Part shown: one piece after another, positions 12,334 through 23,331 of the stretch
How the letters are laid out: each line of letters starts with the position of its first letter
Numbering within the stretch: position 1 is the stretch's first letter
Origin: Niebla homalea
Lineage: Eukaryota; Ascomycota; Lecanoromycetes; Lecanorales; Ramalinaceae
NCBI GenBank assembly: GCA_019925105.1
Contig: JAHGAU010000005.1
Coordinates: 1,860,001-1,924,000, forward strand
DNA: 64,000 nucleotides
Direction of reading: 5' to 3'
Position numbers and translations under genes: made by a program
Notes under the pieces: model-generated
The model's input: the letters and a program-made list of their open reading frames with translations, nothing else
What the model was told of the DNA's origin: nothing
Database searches by the model: none

Positions 12334-14655
12334 GGGAGGGGTTTGATGCGCACGGGTGGATGGGTGGATGGAGGGTGGTGGTGATGAGGGGGGGAGGAAA
12401 CCGCGACGTTCATGGAGGGAAGGGTTGGATGGGTGGGTGATGATGTCGTGGCTGGTTGTTCAGAGAGAGAGAGAGAGGGGGGGGGAGGTGGGGGGAGACG
12501 GCCAAAGGGTCTCCTGGGCGACTGACGTGACTGACGTGACTGACTGATCGCAGGGATGTTGTTGTTGTTGATGTCGTTGTCCTTGTTCTCGTTGTCGTTG
12601 TTGTCGTTGTCGTCGTGGTGCCTGCGTGCGTGCGTGGGATACTGCGTTTCTTCTCCTTGAGTCGTGTTGATGGATGGATGGATAGGTGGACCAAGATGAT
12701 CAATCAATCGAATCGAGGCGGATCATTAGAGAGGGATTGTTGACGGAGACGCTGTTATTTGGGATGACACCGGTGCGAGCGAGCGAGTGCATGGGGGATG
12801 GAGAATGGAGAATGGGTAGAGAGTCTGCCTTCAAAACGCAGAGCGTGGCGATTCATTACAGAGATTCCAACATCTGATGGGATAACATGAGCAGGAGGGG
12901 GTGGGTCCTGCAAGATGGTCAGACTCGATCGGGGAGAGTGGCAGCTAGATGGGATGGGCATGGCTGGGTTGGGTTCCGGTCGAGTGAGGGTTGCGACGGT
13001 TGGCAAAGTGAGATGCGTGCGGGTGATGGGTTTGGGAGATCTTGCACGCTCTGAAGGGATCTTTTGGGCGGGGGGGAAGCTGGGGTGGTGGTTATGTAAC
13101 AACTTGCGCTGAGGGTATGATACCAGCAGGAGGAGGAGATTTCGCTTGGCATCGAGTATACAGGCCATTTTCTTTGGACTTGCAAAGGGTCATCACATCA
13201 TATTCAACAGCAAGGAGATCATGAGTTAAACGAGCTTTCAAGCTTGTCCCGCGAGGTTGAGGTAATAATGAGGGGATGGCCGAAAGGAGTGCGTGAGTGT
13301 GTGGGTAGTTGTGAGCAGAAGTCGCTCGATGAAGCCACTGTACTCTTACTTCACTAACGATCAAGATGCCGATCATACTTTGCCAGAGGGGCATTACTAC
13401 AGCCTGATGAGATGGATGAAGGTGCGTAATGATGGTGTAGGCGGCAAGAGATGTACACGGCATGGCAGGTTGGTTCGCTCAACGAGCTCGACAGAGTGAT
13501 CAGATTGCCATCTAGAGTGTAAAGGTAGAGTGGGCATCTTTGCGTCTCAAATCAGATTACCAGAATGAATGTAGGTCATGATAATTTGAAAAAAGGAGTC
13601 CTTATTTTCCCTCCATCCCATCATTGTGAAATTACATATTTCTCGAGTGGCAAAAGTAGCTCCACCCTCTCTCACTGTCAAGGTGTAGAGTACTCGAGCC
13701 AAAGGTTCATGCTCCAATAGAAAGAATATCTACTGTTTTCCTGGGGGTATAAGTCATCATGATCAATGCTAGCAGGGCGGCAAGGCTTTGTTCCACATTA
13801 CAAGGCAAAAACGATCTACAGAACAGGAGATTGTTGAAGCCAGAGGAATATCTGGAACCATTTCGCATACTGATGATGCTCTCGGATTCCATCATGAAGA
13901 CCCGGCCAACCTTTTGACGGTCTTTACAAGATCCGTAACCAGGTCGTCGTTCTGTGGATAACCAAAGTTTCAGAGTCGTCGACTGTCTCGTCCGAACGGT
14001 TTGTATCAGAGATCGATGACGAAATAATATCTGTCGCACGTTGCGATCACGTTGACTCCATCTCCGTCGGACTGATGTCCTACCTAGGTGTCTGGGAATG
14101 CTGAATTTTTAGCCAGATGGAAAAGAAGCGATGCTGTCTAGCTCTCACTTGATGAATGTCTTCCATTTTCGGAGTATAACCCAACCAAGACTGATCAGTC
14201 CGCAACTGAGAGCTAAAGGATTGGCTCTTCATAGAGAATCGAGCTTAGTATAGAGAGCAATCTGCATGTTAGACAGCTTGATCTTGACCCAGAAAGGCTC
14301 CGCGGCAGCCAATCGAACGGGCTGAGCTCCTTCCGAACATGACTTGCAGGTATCAATGATCACCCTAGATCGTGCAGCCACTGTCATCAATCTCTTGCCA
14401 GTCTTCCGACCGATCAATTCGTTGTTGGCAGACCCGCTGCTCCAGGTCAGCCATTGAGTGCTTATCCCCAAAGAACGGGCTCCCAGCAAACATGCGCAGA
14501 ACACTCTGGAGTCGTAGGGAGGGCTGTCATCTTCGGCTATCCAAGTCCCAAAGGTACCACCGTGCGCAAGCGCCGATATGCTTCAGCCCTCGTCGATGAT
14601 GAGCTTTGCCTCGTCCGGCTTCTTCTAGCCAGAAATTGTACGATCATATACCGGA

Positions 14656-15761
14656 TCATCCCATCACTTGTCCGAAGTCCTCGGGCGCCCACCTCGTCTG
14701 TGCGAAACTCAGACACCGCTTGATCCCCTGCAGGAATTTTCTCGTCACCTCATCACTCATGATGTGCCCTTGAACATCCCCCTCGTGCAATTTCTCGCGC
14801 GCCGATCTCTCATGGATACCGACCATAGTGACTCCAATGGGCCATGCTGCCTTTCCGATACTCAAGCGCAAGTAGCCGTCGTTGGCGTCGACATAACGCC
14901 GTTCTTGCATGCCGCACACGATTTCTAGGAGTGGGCGTAATATACTATCTTCGAGGGTATTGGTCTCAAGCTTGGCGATGAGGGGCCTGAGGGAGGTAAT
15001 GGTGGCAGTGAGGGTCTGCGAGGCTTGACGGCCAGAGGTGGAGTTCTTCACGTCGACGGGGCGGGCGGCGAGAGTGGTGGACCATTCGACAAAGAGGAGG
15101 TTGAAGTAGGAGGATAGTTGGCGGTAAAGGTACTGTCGCCCTTGGTCTGAAGGGGGGATGGTGGTGGGCACTTTCATGGCGGATTCGGGGACAGGTTCGA
15201 TGGTGGTGGGGATGGGGCCTGGGTATCTCTTCGGTTCATCGAGTTTGCTCTGCAGAGAGCGTTGATGTTTTCGGTAGCGGCTGAGGCGCTCGGATGGGGT
15301 TTCGCCAAAGAGTGTGATGGGTTCATTGAATGAGCGTAGTCTTGTGTAGAGCTCTTGTTCTGAGAGGTCTTGGTCTTCTTTGATTCGGCTGCTGCGTCGT
15401 CGTCGGACTTTCCATCCTTGAGGGGTGGCAGGCCCAATCGTTTACGTCGACGAGCTTCATCAGCAGCTTCCTGCTCTTCCCGGCGCCGCCTTGATTGCTC
15501 GGCTAGTCTTCTCCGCTTCTCCTCACGTTCTCGGTCTCGGGCAGCGTCCTCTTCTTCGCGTTTTCGCTTCGCCGAATGTTTTGCTTCTTGAGCTCGCTGT
15601 TGTGCAGCAACGTCATCGCGGTAGGCCTTCTCACGAGCGGCTTCTTGATCGGCCTTTGAAAGATACTTCTTTTGTGGGGGGGGAGAGACGGAGGTGGATG
15701 AAGGGGGGGTGGGTGCTTGCTTGCGGGATATTTCAGCCGAGAGCAGAGAGGCGAAATCCAT
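14656..15761 (-). CDS. PRP18: Pre-mRNA-splicing factor Prp18 (one frame break)
   Basis: The ATG at 15761 begins MDFASLLSAEIS, typical of the family. The first ~125 residues are a charged coiled-coil segment (REREEKRRRLAEQSRRRREE) with the splicing-factor (PRP4-like) motif NEPITLFGET and ERLSRYRKHQRSL further on. The C-terminal half is the Prp18 domain: KAAWPIGVTMVGIHERSARE, HIMSDEVTRKFLQ, ending FAQTRWAP and QVMG. N- and C-terminal halves are one base out of frame. The conserved reading resumes as KEDQDLSEQEL, and adding one A to the A3 run at 15379..15381 joins them. No intron fits, because removing any GT-AG segment would delete the conserved KRLGLPPL. Family role: second-step splicing factor that stabilises exon alignment in the spliceosome with Slu7 and U5. 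A sequencing indel is the likeliest cause of the break. Confidence 0.88.
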
Positions 15762-16515
15762 TTTGATGACAGAACAACTTATGGAAGTGCATATTATTGA
15801 GAAGGAAAAGACCAGCCAAGATGAGTTCAGAATTCAAGTTTCAATTCAAGGCGCACCGGAATTGGTTCCGTCCATGAGGGACCGAGGCCTGAGGCCATCG
15901 AAGATGATGGCGCCTTAAACATCCGCTTCAATCCAAGGGCGAACAAGTTACCAAAAGTGGTCAAATTGATGAGGTCTGGCATCGAACAGAGGGCACGGTC
16001 CGAGGCGCTGTCCGTCTCAAAAGCGCTGTGTCCTCGCAACGATCGGATGGCGATCTGGATCGAATTCCCTCGTTCCTGTTCCTGGAGTAGTAGTCGCCTC
16101 GCTGCTCATTCTTGACACTACTTTTGCTCTTCAAGATTAGGTACACATTCGCCGACTTTTCCGACTTCTACTACATCTACATGAGCGGATTTTGATCATG
16201 GCACCACCTTGGTACTACCTCGTGTTCGCGATTTGAATCTTTGCGAGATCTGCTTGAACTCTTAAATATTGCTTTCTACAACATCCGACGGGCCAATCAT
16301 AATGGTCCGGCATCGTCATGTTGCAGGTCAATCAAAAACAAAGCCAGCTTTGGCATACGATTACGATGTGCGATCACTGTCCGCAGCAGGATAGATATAA
16401 AATTACTCGGGATCCGCAAGTCAAGCCTAAAACTGTACAGTGACACTATCGCGAGTTAGATCGATAAGAAGATCAACTGGGCATTGCGAAACATTCTCCG
16501 TACCAGGATTCCACC
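15762..16515. other. Intergenic region between PRP18 and the NmrA-like gene
   Basis: A 754 bp region between divergent genes, expected to hold both promoters. I see no additional gene and no assignable motif. Confidence 0.5.
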
Positions 16516-17415
16516 ATGCCTCTACCAAAGCTGCTCATCACCGGCGCGACTGGCAAACAAGGCGGCGCTGTCATCGACGCCATACGTCACAGCCAGCTCA
16601 ACTACAAGATCCTCGCCCTCACACGGAACGCATCTTCTCCAGCGGCGAAGCGACTCCTTTCGACGCCCAATCTCACTCTGGTCGAAGGCGACATGACCAA
16701 CCCGGCTCCAATCTTCTCGGCCCACAAATCCATCCATGGCGTCTTCGCAGTCACCGCTGTTGGCCAAAAAGACGGCGACGAGGAGGCCCAAGCCGAACCG
16801 CTGATCGATGCTTCCATCCGTAATGAGGTCAACCACTTCCTCTTCACATCTGTAGATCGCGGTGGGCCTGATCGAAGCCCCAAGCAACCTACCGACATTG
16901 CGCATTTTCGCATGAAGCATCGCATCGAAGAGTACCTGACGGCGCACGCGAGAGGCACTCAGATGAAGTGGACGGTGCTACGACCGACGGCATTCATGGA
17001 CAACTTGGTGCCTGGGATGGGTGGCAAACTGTTTACGAGCATGTGGGCAGGGGTCGGCGATAAACCGTTGCAGCTCATCTCGGTACGAGATATCGGGCGC
17101 TTCACGGTCAAGGTGTTTGCGCAGCCAGAAGAATATAACGGGAAGGCGATATCGCTGGCAGGCGATGCATTGACGTTGGAGCAGGCCAAGGAGGTCTTTC
17201 GCAATACGATGGGGTACGACATGCCCGTCACGTACAGGTTCGTGGGATCTATGGCGGAAATGGCCATGGCCGAGATGGGCAAGATGTTCAAATGGTTCAA
17301 AGAGGAAGGGTACGGGGCTGACATTGCAGAGCTGAGAAGGAAAGACGCGAGCCTGCAGGATTTTGGAAGATGGCTTAAAGAGAGCAGTGATTTTGCAAAG
17401 CCTGAAGCTCCGTGA
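16516..17415 (+). CDS. NmrA-like NAD(P)-binding protein
   Basis: A single-exon gene of 299 aa. The N-terminal Rossmann motif LLITGATGKQGGAV (glycines at residues 10, 13 and 16) binds NAD(P). FAVTAVGQ, HFLFTSVDRGG and WTVLRPTAFMDN follow the NmrA/HSCARG pattern, and the catalytic Tyr-x-x-x-Lys of classical short-chain dehydrogenases is not obvious. The C-terminus is helical (EMAMAEMGKMFKWFKEEGY). Family role: redox sensing and transcription-regulator binding (NmrA proper), or reductase activity in the atypical SDR branch. The sequence does not decide between these. The frame is intact with no introns and an ATG start in a usual context. Confidence 0.88.
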   Translation: MPLPKLLITGATGKQGGAVIDAIRHSQLNYKILALTRNASSPAAKRLLSTPNLTLVEGDMTNPAPIFSAHKSIHGVFAVTAVGQKDGDEEAQAEPLIDASIRNEVNHFLFTSVDRGGPDRSPKQPTDIAHFRMKHRIEEYLTAHARGTQMKWTVLRPTAFMDNLVPGMGGKLFTSMWAGVGDKPLQLISVRDIGRFTVKVFAQPEEYNGKAISLAGDALTLEQAKEVFRNTMGYDMPVTYRFVGSMAEMAMAEMGKMFKWFKEEGYGADIAELRRKDASLQDFGRWLKESSDFAKPEAP

Positions 17416-17825
17416 AGGATGCAAATAGTTAGATCTACTATACTCGCTCTACTATACTCGTACATGGGATTACATGGGATTAAAGAGGATAGACTGAGCG
17501 TTCAGATGCTCGCCCTCCTGATTGATGATCATGATTGTGATTGGTCAACCACTGGCGCGGGAACGCACGTGGTGACGGTGGTGTGGAGAAAGGAGAAATT
17601 GACTTTTGGCTCCACGTTTTCATTTCACTTCCGAGGTTCATCAACATTTATTAATATTCACAGACACCTCTTCTATCACATGACTGAAGTCTGCTCCGAT
17701 TCGGCTAACCATCAGGAATCGCAACGCCATGTCATGCAGTCTCCTATAATCTATCCCTCAACAACACCCCTCAATACTTCCCTTGCACAACCGTGACCTC
17801 ACCCTACACCTATAAAGCAATAGCC
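17416..17825. other. Intergenic region upstream of SAP18
   Basis: A 410 bp spacer. A 10-bp sequence (TACATGGGAT) is duplicated in tandem at 17461-17480. The last ~100 bp are C-rich and probably form the SAP18 leader. No gene seen. Confidence 0.5.
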
Positions 17826-19020
17826 ATGCAAACCTCCCCCACCGGCCCCCTCGACCGCCAAACCGTCGTCCCCTTCCACCTCAAACTCTTCTATCGCACA
17901 GGCGGCTTTCACTCGTATGTCCTGAGTCGGGGTCGACCCCCATCCCCCTGTCGTTTCCCCCGCCCAATAAAATCCCACAATCCACTAACCCACCCACCCC
18001 TCACAGCCTCACCGACTTCCCCACCGCAACCTCCTCCACCAGCACCCACCCCTCGCCCCCCTCCCGCGCCACCTCCAGATCTACACCTGGCCGAGCTGCA
18101 CCCTCCGCGAGCTCTCGCACCTGCTCGTCTCCGCCCTGCCCTCCCTCCTGCCCTCCCCGGCCATCGGCACCCGGCTGGCGTATCGGCTCATCTACCCCTC
18201 GCCGTCTTCTTCTTCTTCTTCTTCCTCGTCTGCACCGCAGCAGCCACCACCGCCGCCGGCGCACGCGCCACATGTGAATAGTGGTAGTGCGTCGTACCTC
18301 AATCCCGCACCACCACCAAGGGAACAGCAGGGGCTGGGTGGGGGGAGGTATCTCGCTAAGGAACTCGGGACTGTGGTCATTGCTGCCGACGCTGACGCTG
18401 ACGCCGATGATGACGGAGGAGGAGGAGGAGCAAGCGGCAGGGACGGTGGTGGTGGTGGTCGTGGGGGAGGGATGGATGGCATACTACCCACCGCGCAAGA
18501 ACGAGAGGTCATGGGCGGGGACGGCACGGGTGTCATGCAAGGCCCGTTGGGCGGCGAGCCCGATCGCACGTTGCAGGATGCCCGGTTCGTGATTGGGGAT
18601 TTCATCGATGTGGCCGTGTTTGCGCCGGGGCGGGACGGTGCTGTTGCGCCTGTGGGGGCGGCGGCGTCGGCGGCGAGGGGGGCGGGTGGTGGTGGTGGCG
18701 GTGGCGGTGTGAGTGTGGGATCGGCTAGGAGGGGGGGAAGGGAGAATGGGTATGAGGGTGGGAGAGCACCGGGGGGGTATTATGGGGATAGGGACTATGG
18801 GGGAAGAGGAGGAGTGTATGGTAGGGGTGGGAGAGGTGGTGGGGGGATGTACAATGGCGGTGGTGGGGGCATGAATGGCAGATCGAGGGAAGAGGTGCCG
18901 ATGGGGGAGTGGAGGAGAGGGGAAAGATTGCCGGATGGTTACGCCGGCGGTGGTGGCGGCGGTGGATATGGTAGAGGTGGAGGAGGCTACGGTAGAGGGA
19001 GGGGCAGAGGTGGGTATTGA
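17826..19020 (+). CDS. SAP18: SAP18-family protein (HDAC complex/ASAP subunit), one frame break
   Basis: Exon 1 is 17826..17914, intron 92 nt (GTATGT...CAG), exon 2 is 18007..19020. The family signature runs VVPFHLKLFYRTGGFHS | LTDFPT, then HLQIYTWPSCTLRELSHLL, IGTRLAYRLIYP, YLAKELGTVVI, and TLQDARFVIGDFIDVAVFAP. The DFPT and HLQIYTW blocks are one base out of frame; a seventh C in the run 18056..18061 would join them. A polyserine stretch, a Gly-rich insert between YLAKELG and TLQDARF, and a long Gly/Arg/Tyr tail (RGG-like repeats ending GRGRGRGGY) make it much larger than animal SAP18. Family role: ubiquitin-like fold subunit of Sin3 histone-deacetylase complexes and of the exon-junction-associated ASAP/PSAP complexes. 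The Gly-rich tail suggests RNA binding, which is inference. Confidence 0.85.
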
Positions 19021-22000
19021 GCAGTCGTTGAAGGGAAGGAAGCGGGCAAACGCATCAGTACGACCAATCCCGGCCACTGGCTGCGGTTTCATCGAAACAT
19101 ATCATCTCATTGATCATGAGCATCAGATCGCTGGCCAGCATGTGAGACCCCCTGCCTGCCTCCCGAAATATACCCAGAACCCAGTGACAGCACTGTACGA
19201 GCGAACCACTCCGATCAGGCCGACTTGCCAGCCAGATTGGAGGAATTGACAAGCGATCAAAATCGGTTGGATGCGCATGATGAGTTTGACTCACGATCCA
19301 CACCCAGAGCGATTGATGAGGTTTAATGTCTATTACATTCCACATCCAGAAATGCTTTTCCAATACTACCAATTACAACTCCATTGTCGGATCCAGGGCA
19401 CCCTTCGTCGCACTCTCAAACCCCTCTTCCCTCCCTCTTCTACTTCAACTTCCCAGTCCCATTAGTCGCAACGTGCGGTAAGTCGACGTGCGCCTCCAGA
19501 TTCCCCGCCTGCGCCTCCGTTGCATCAATCGAACCATGCTCGTGTAGACTGACGCCATGCGGCACCTTCCTCACCTTCCCAATTTTGCATTCACGAGTCG
19601 CACGCCTATCACCCATCCCCAGTCACCCGAGCGGTCGCTTGACCTTCTTAAACCCCCTCAGCCGCCACTACCTGATCAGGTCTTCCAAACTCCCATTCCT
19701 TGGGCGGCATTCAACGTGCCCATCTTCTCTGAAAGGCTCCTCCTGATGTCAGTTCCCAGGCCTCGATCGCGTTGTGCGGTTTCCCGTCTCTGAATCCAAG
19801 ATGACCGCTTTAGAGCGTGCCGAAATCCGTGATGAGGTCGCGGTACACATATACCAGCTGACTCATCCGCTCCAGTCCAGCACATAACGATAGCGGCAAG
19901 TAGAGTGTCTCACACAAGAAATCCATTGTGCAATTCCCCTTACCTATGTGGGCTGCTGGTGGATCCGAAAATGCCAGAGGCTCTATCTTCAGCTTGACCC
20001 CCTTGGCCGGCTTCGTGGTAGTGCATGCGGGATATGATCATCACGGCATCCGGGGCATGGACGTGGCAGGCCGTCGGTCCTGGATTAGCACTGTGATGAT
20101 CCGTGTGTAGTACTCACTCGTAGGAGGATCCATGGCCGTGTTCAGCACACAACAAAGAACAGGAAGGAGTGCCGTGATCGTCAGATTGTGAGAGCCGCCG
20201 AGTGTCTTCCGACCGCAGGTGAGAAGCTCGTGCTGGATCTGGATCTGGATCATCTTGTGCCAGTGCTTGTGCTCTCTGTGGGACCTGCCTTGATCGAGGA
20301 TCTAGAAGGTGTTCGCGGGTAGCAGGGTGTTGGAACCTGAAGTCTTTCTCGGGTTTCGGGAGGAGTGCTAACGTAGCTTGCGATTCAGCTTTGGTGTTAG
20401 TCCCTCGCTCGAGGATTTCCTTTCTTTGAAGAGGACTCCTCCAGCAGACACTCGAATTGTGAGATTGTCAGTGGCCGTTCGGCAACAAGCATTAGCGATA
20501 GCGTAAGGCGAATGCCCGTGATGGATAGGTCGACTACCCTATCAATCGTTTGTCCATTGGAAAAAGTGCTCTGTGTCGTAGCTTTTACAGCCTTTTAGTG
20601 AGAACGAGCCACAGATAATTGTCGTATGCAGCCTGGGTGAATTGTTCGACGAAGACTTTTTGCTCATGTTCACTCCGGGCTTCATACTGGACGTAGCCAT
20701 CCAAGTAATACTCAGTCACGTGGCGGGCATCTTCATCGATATGGTTGGCTACAATCTCGAATGGCTAGTCAATCCCTTTGTCAGCCACGATCGTAAAGTC
20801 TTGATATCAACGGATATGTTATGGATGAGCTTATGCTACCACATTGGGTTGATTGGGTCTGTACATCTCCATAAGGTAAAAGTGTTTGCATCAAATTGAG
20901 TCACTAGGGTGTAGCAGCGAGTCGTGCCGAAGTAGAAATGAGAGCGCCAGCCCAAGCTGCTAGAAGACACTAGATGTAATCTTGATGGCTTTTACACTTT
21001 CATTTCCGAGGCGTGAAGCACCCAAGCTTGCACCCTTTCGGCAGGTCTCGTTCTCATATCAAGCAGTGTACAACAGACTGTCTATAACAGCTTCGCAGTA
21101 AGACTGCTTTGCGGCAGCCTTGACATGCTTGGAGATTCAAAACACAATGTCATCGACCCTCTTAAGGACCTTGTCAGCGATTTCCGCGATGGGCCCTGTG
21201 CGTGAGCCACTGTCTCTCCATGGGCTCCAGAAGCGGTCGATCGTCGTAAGATGAATGTCGTCGGTGTCCACGTCGCTGACGCATGGCGTCAACCTTTTCT
21301 TAGGGCGGCCAACATGCTTGAAGAGTACTTTGGCTTGTACATCCCTGGGATAGATATCTGAGTAATTTTACAGACCAGCTGAGATCCAATCATGATTTAG
21401 ATGCTGGCCATAGGTGGAATGACCTGACTTGCATATGGACCATTTGAAAACTCGATAGCATAGTAGCCAGTTTATATCTGTTGAAGTCTAGTCGAGATTG
21501 GCTTGTGGCTGCCTTTTACAGATGTCCCTCTCCCGTGCTGAGGTGTTGTCGGGCTTCTGTCCTTGCCTTAAGGTGACACATATCCCTTAGATGTGGAATT
21601 AATCTGTGGCGGCTACGTAAACCAGCTGTGTATGTCCTACTATGTCTCTGTACATATGAAAGGGATGGAGACTGGGCCACTAGCGGCGTGCTGAAGAAAA
21701 CGCGCAAAGATTCAGATGTACGCGCATCCAAATGTATTCTCAGGAGGGACCATTCCGTCTGATTCTGCACGATTCAGAGATTGCTCGCAATTGCAGCCTT
21801 CAGGTAACACAGGATCCATAGATCTTGCATAAAAATGTTCCCACAAAGTGTTGCTCAACAGGTGCACGATGCCGCCGTCAAGATCGTGGATTCTCTTCTT
21901 ACGCAAATATATATAAACCAGAAGGGTTGACCAAGGTCGTCTCAATGCTGTCCGCAATGTTCCATCAGGAGGGAAGGAACTACACACATTAGTGTGACTC

Positions 22001-22186
22001 CTCCGCTCCTTCCTGAAACATTTTATCGCACCTTTCTGTAACGAACATCCTTCCACGCAAGCTCGCGACCGCCATGTCTGTTTCCCACAATCATCCTTTC
22101 AAAACTCAACAAAAGCCTTCCAGCTCATCCCACACCATGCCTCAAAGCCAGATCCATCATATAGACAGTGAGATCCTGGCTTCATC
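19021..22186. other. 3.2 kb stretch without an intact recognised gene
   Basis: Most frames are short and interrupted. The exception is a 58-codon minus-strand frame at 19440..19616 (listed separately). From about 19620 to 20350 the minus strand has protein-like segments broken by stops, consistent with a decayed gene that I cannot name. 20.5-22.1 kb shows nothing convincing. Confidence 0.4.
19440..19616 (-). pseudogene. Unrecognised C-terminal coding remnant
   Basis: A 58-codon frame beginning MGDRRATRECK and ending NGTGKLK before a TAG. Its composition looks like genuine protein (KVRKVPHGVSLHEHGS, then an acidic AHVDLPHVA stretch). Upstream in the same frame a TGA interrupts further open sequence, so it may be the tail of a decayed larger gene, or a small gene of its own. 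No family assigned. Confidence 0.25.
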
Positions 22187-23331
22187 CTGAAAAAGGTCCT
22201 GGTGCTGGGCGCAACAGGCAATCTTGGCCCCCCTCTCTCCCACCTCTCAACGGACACCTTCTTCACCCTCACCGCCCTCATCCGGAGCTCTTCTACCCCT
22301 ACCTCTTCCCTTCCCGTCTCAGTCCGCAACATCCGCATCGACCCTTCCTTCCCTCACCAGGATCTCGCAGCCGCAATGAAAGGCCGAGACGCCATCATTA
22401 ATCTTGTCCCACCCTTCGATCTCGAATTTCACAAACGCATCATCGATGCCGCCGCCAGTAGTGGCGTGGCCCGCTATATCCCTGGAGAATTCGGGCTCGC
22501 CACCCATGACGATGAGGTGGTGCGCATGCTTCCTGGACCATTTGGCGCCGTAAGTAAAGTTCTGAGCCATTTCTCCTACTTTCACCAATAATTGGAGGGG
22601 TTTGAAGACGGTTGAAGCAATGCTGACTTTGCGTTTTACTTAGGTATCTGAATCTTCGAGCTGTTTCATGCAATATTATCGATGTTTCGGGACTCCTGCA
22701 ATGTTGTCCGGCACCAGCTACTCCCCATTTCAGCTATAGAAGCGCTGCTGACTCGGCGATGTACCTAGTAAGCCCAAACCGTCCAGTATCTTCAATGGAA
22801 AACATATGAAGAGGGAGGCGGCATGACGGAGACGGGTATCTGCACCGGCTGCTTCTTCGATTGGGGGTTGAAGGCCGGGTTTCTGGGTTTCGACCTAGGG
22901 AAGAAAGAGGCTACGCTTTATGGCCAATGGATGGCAGAGGGGATCTGACAACGATGGCGGATGTTTGCAACGCCGTACAAACGGTGCTGAAGCCCGGGGC
23001 GAAAGCGACCAGGGATATGTGGGTGCATTTGAATTCCTTCCGCGTCACACAGTCCCAGATTCTTAGGAGTTTGCAAAAAGCGACTGGGGGCCAGGAGTGG
23101 AGGTGCAAGTATGTGGATAGCAAGGAGATGAATATGGTGGGGAATAAGCCATTGGAAAAGGGCGATTTCTGTGGGTTTCAGCCTGCGGTGTTGGGCTTGT
23201 TTTGGGGTGGGTATGAGAGTGGCAGGATGGATGTGGGGAGAGACAATGACGTGTTGTTTGGGAGGGGGAGGAAGGGGATAGGAGAGATGGATGAGGTGGT
23301 GAAGAAGGTCATCGACGATTTTGGGAATTGA
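22187..23331 (+). pseudogene. Decayed NmrA/isoflavone-reductase-like gene
   Basis: Starts with KKVLVLGATGNLG, a Rossmann motif, but the expected start codon reads CTG (22187..22189) and there is no usable ATG upstream in frame. The first block (22187..22549; AMKGRDAIINLVPPFD, ARYIPGEFGL, LPGPFGA) ends at a good donor, GTAAGT. Coding resumes around 22787 (TYEEGGGMTETGICTG, FFDWGLKAGFLGFDL), then needs one extra base near 22926 to continue as DGRGDLTTMADVCNAV through to the end at 23331. The implied 237-nt intron is odd for this genome. Lost start, long intron and frame change together suggest a pseudogene, although an assembly indel could account for the frame change. Family role: NAD(P)-dependent reductases or regulators. 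Confidence 0.65.

Larger units (their letters stand above)
11365..14655. other. 3.3 kb gene-poor, repeat-rich stretch
   Basis: No conserved protein is visible on either strand between the LAMMER kinase gene and PRP18. From about 12200 to 12500 the plus strand is strongly G-rich with GGG runs and GA tracts, followed by GTT/GTC repeats near 12555-12620 and a GATG run near 12668-12682. The frames present are simple-sequence products. The region may carry a long untranslated RNA or regulatory DNA, but nothing in the sequence proves it. Confidence 0.5.

Noticed and set aside
12306..12707. Minus-strand frame of 133 codons in the repeat-rich stretch
   Set aside because: Product consists of His/Thr/Asn/Asp repeats translated from microsatellites.
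14229..14504. Minus-strand frame of 91 codons downstream of PRP18
   Set aside because: Prp18 already ends with its usual C-terminus before this; no domain or homology pattern seen.
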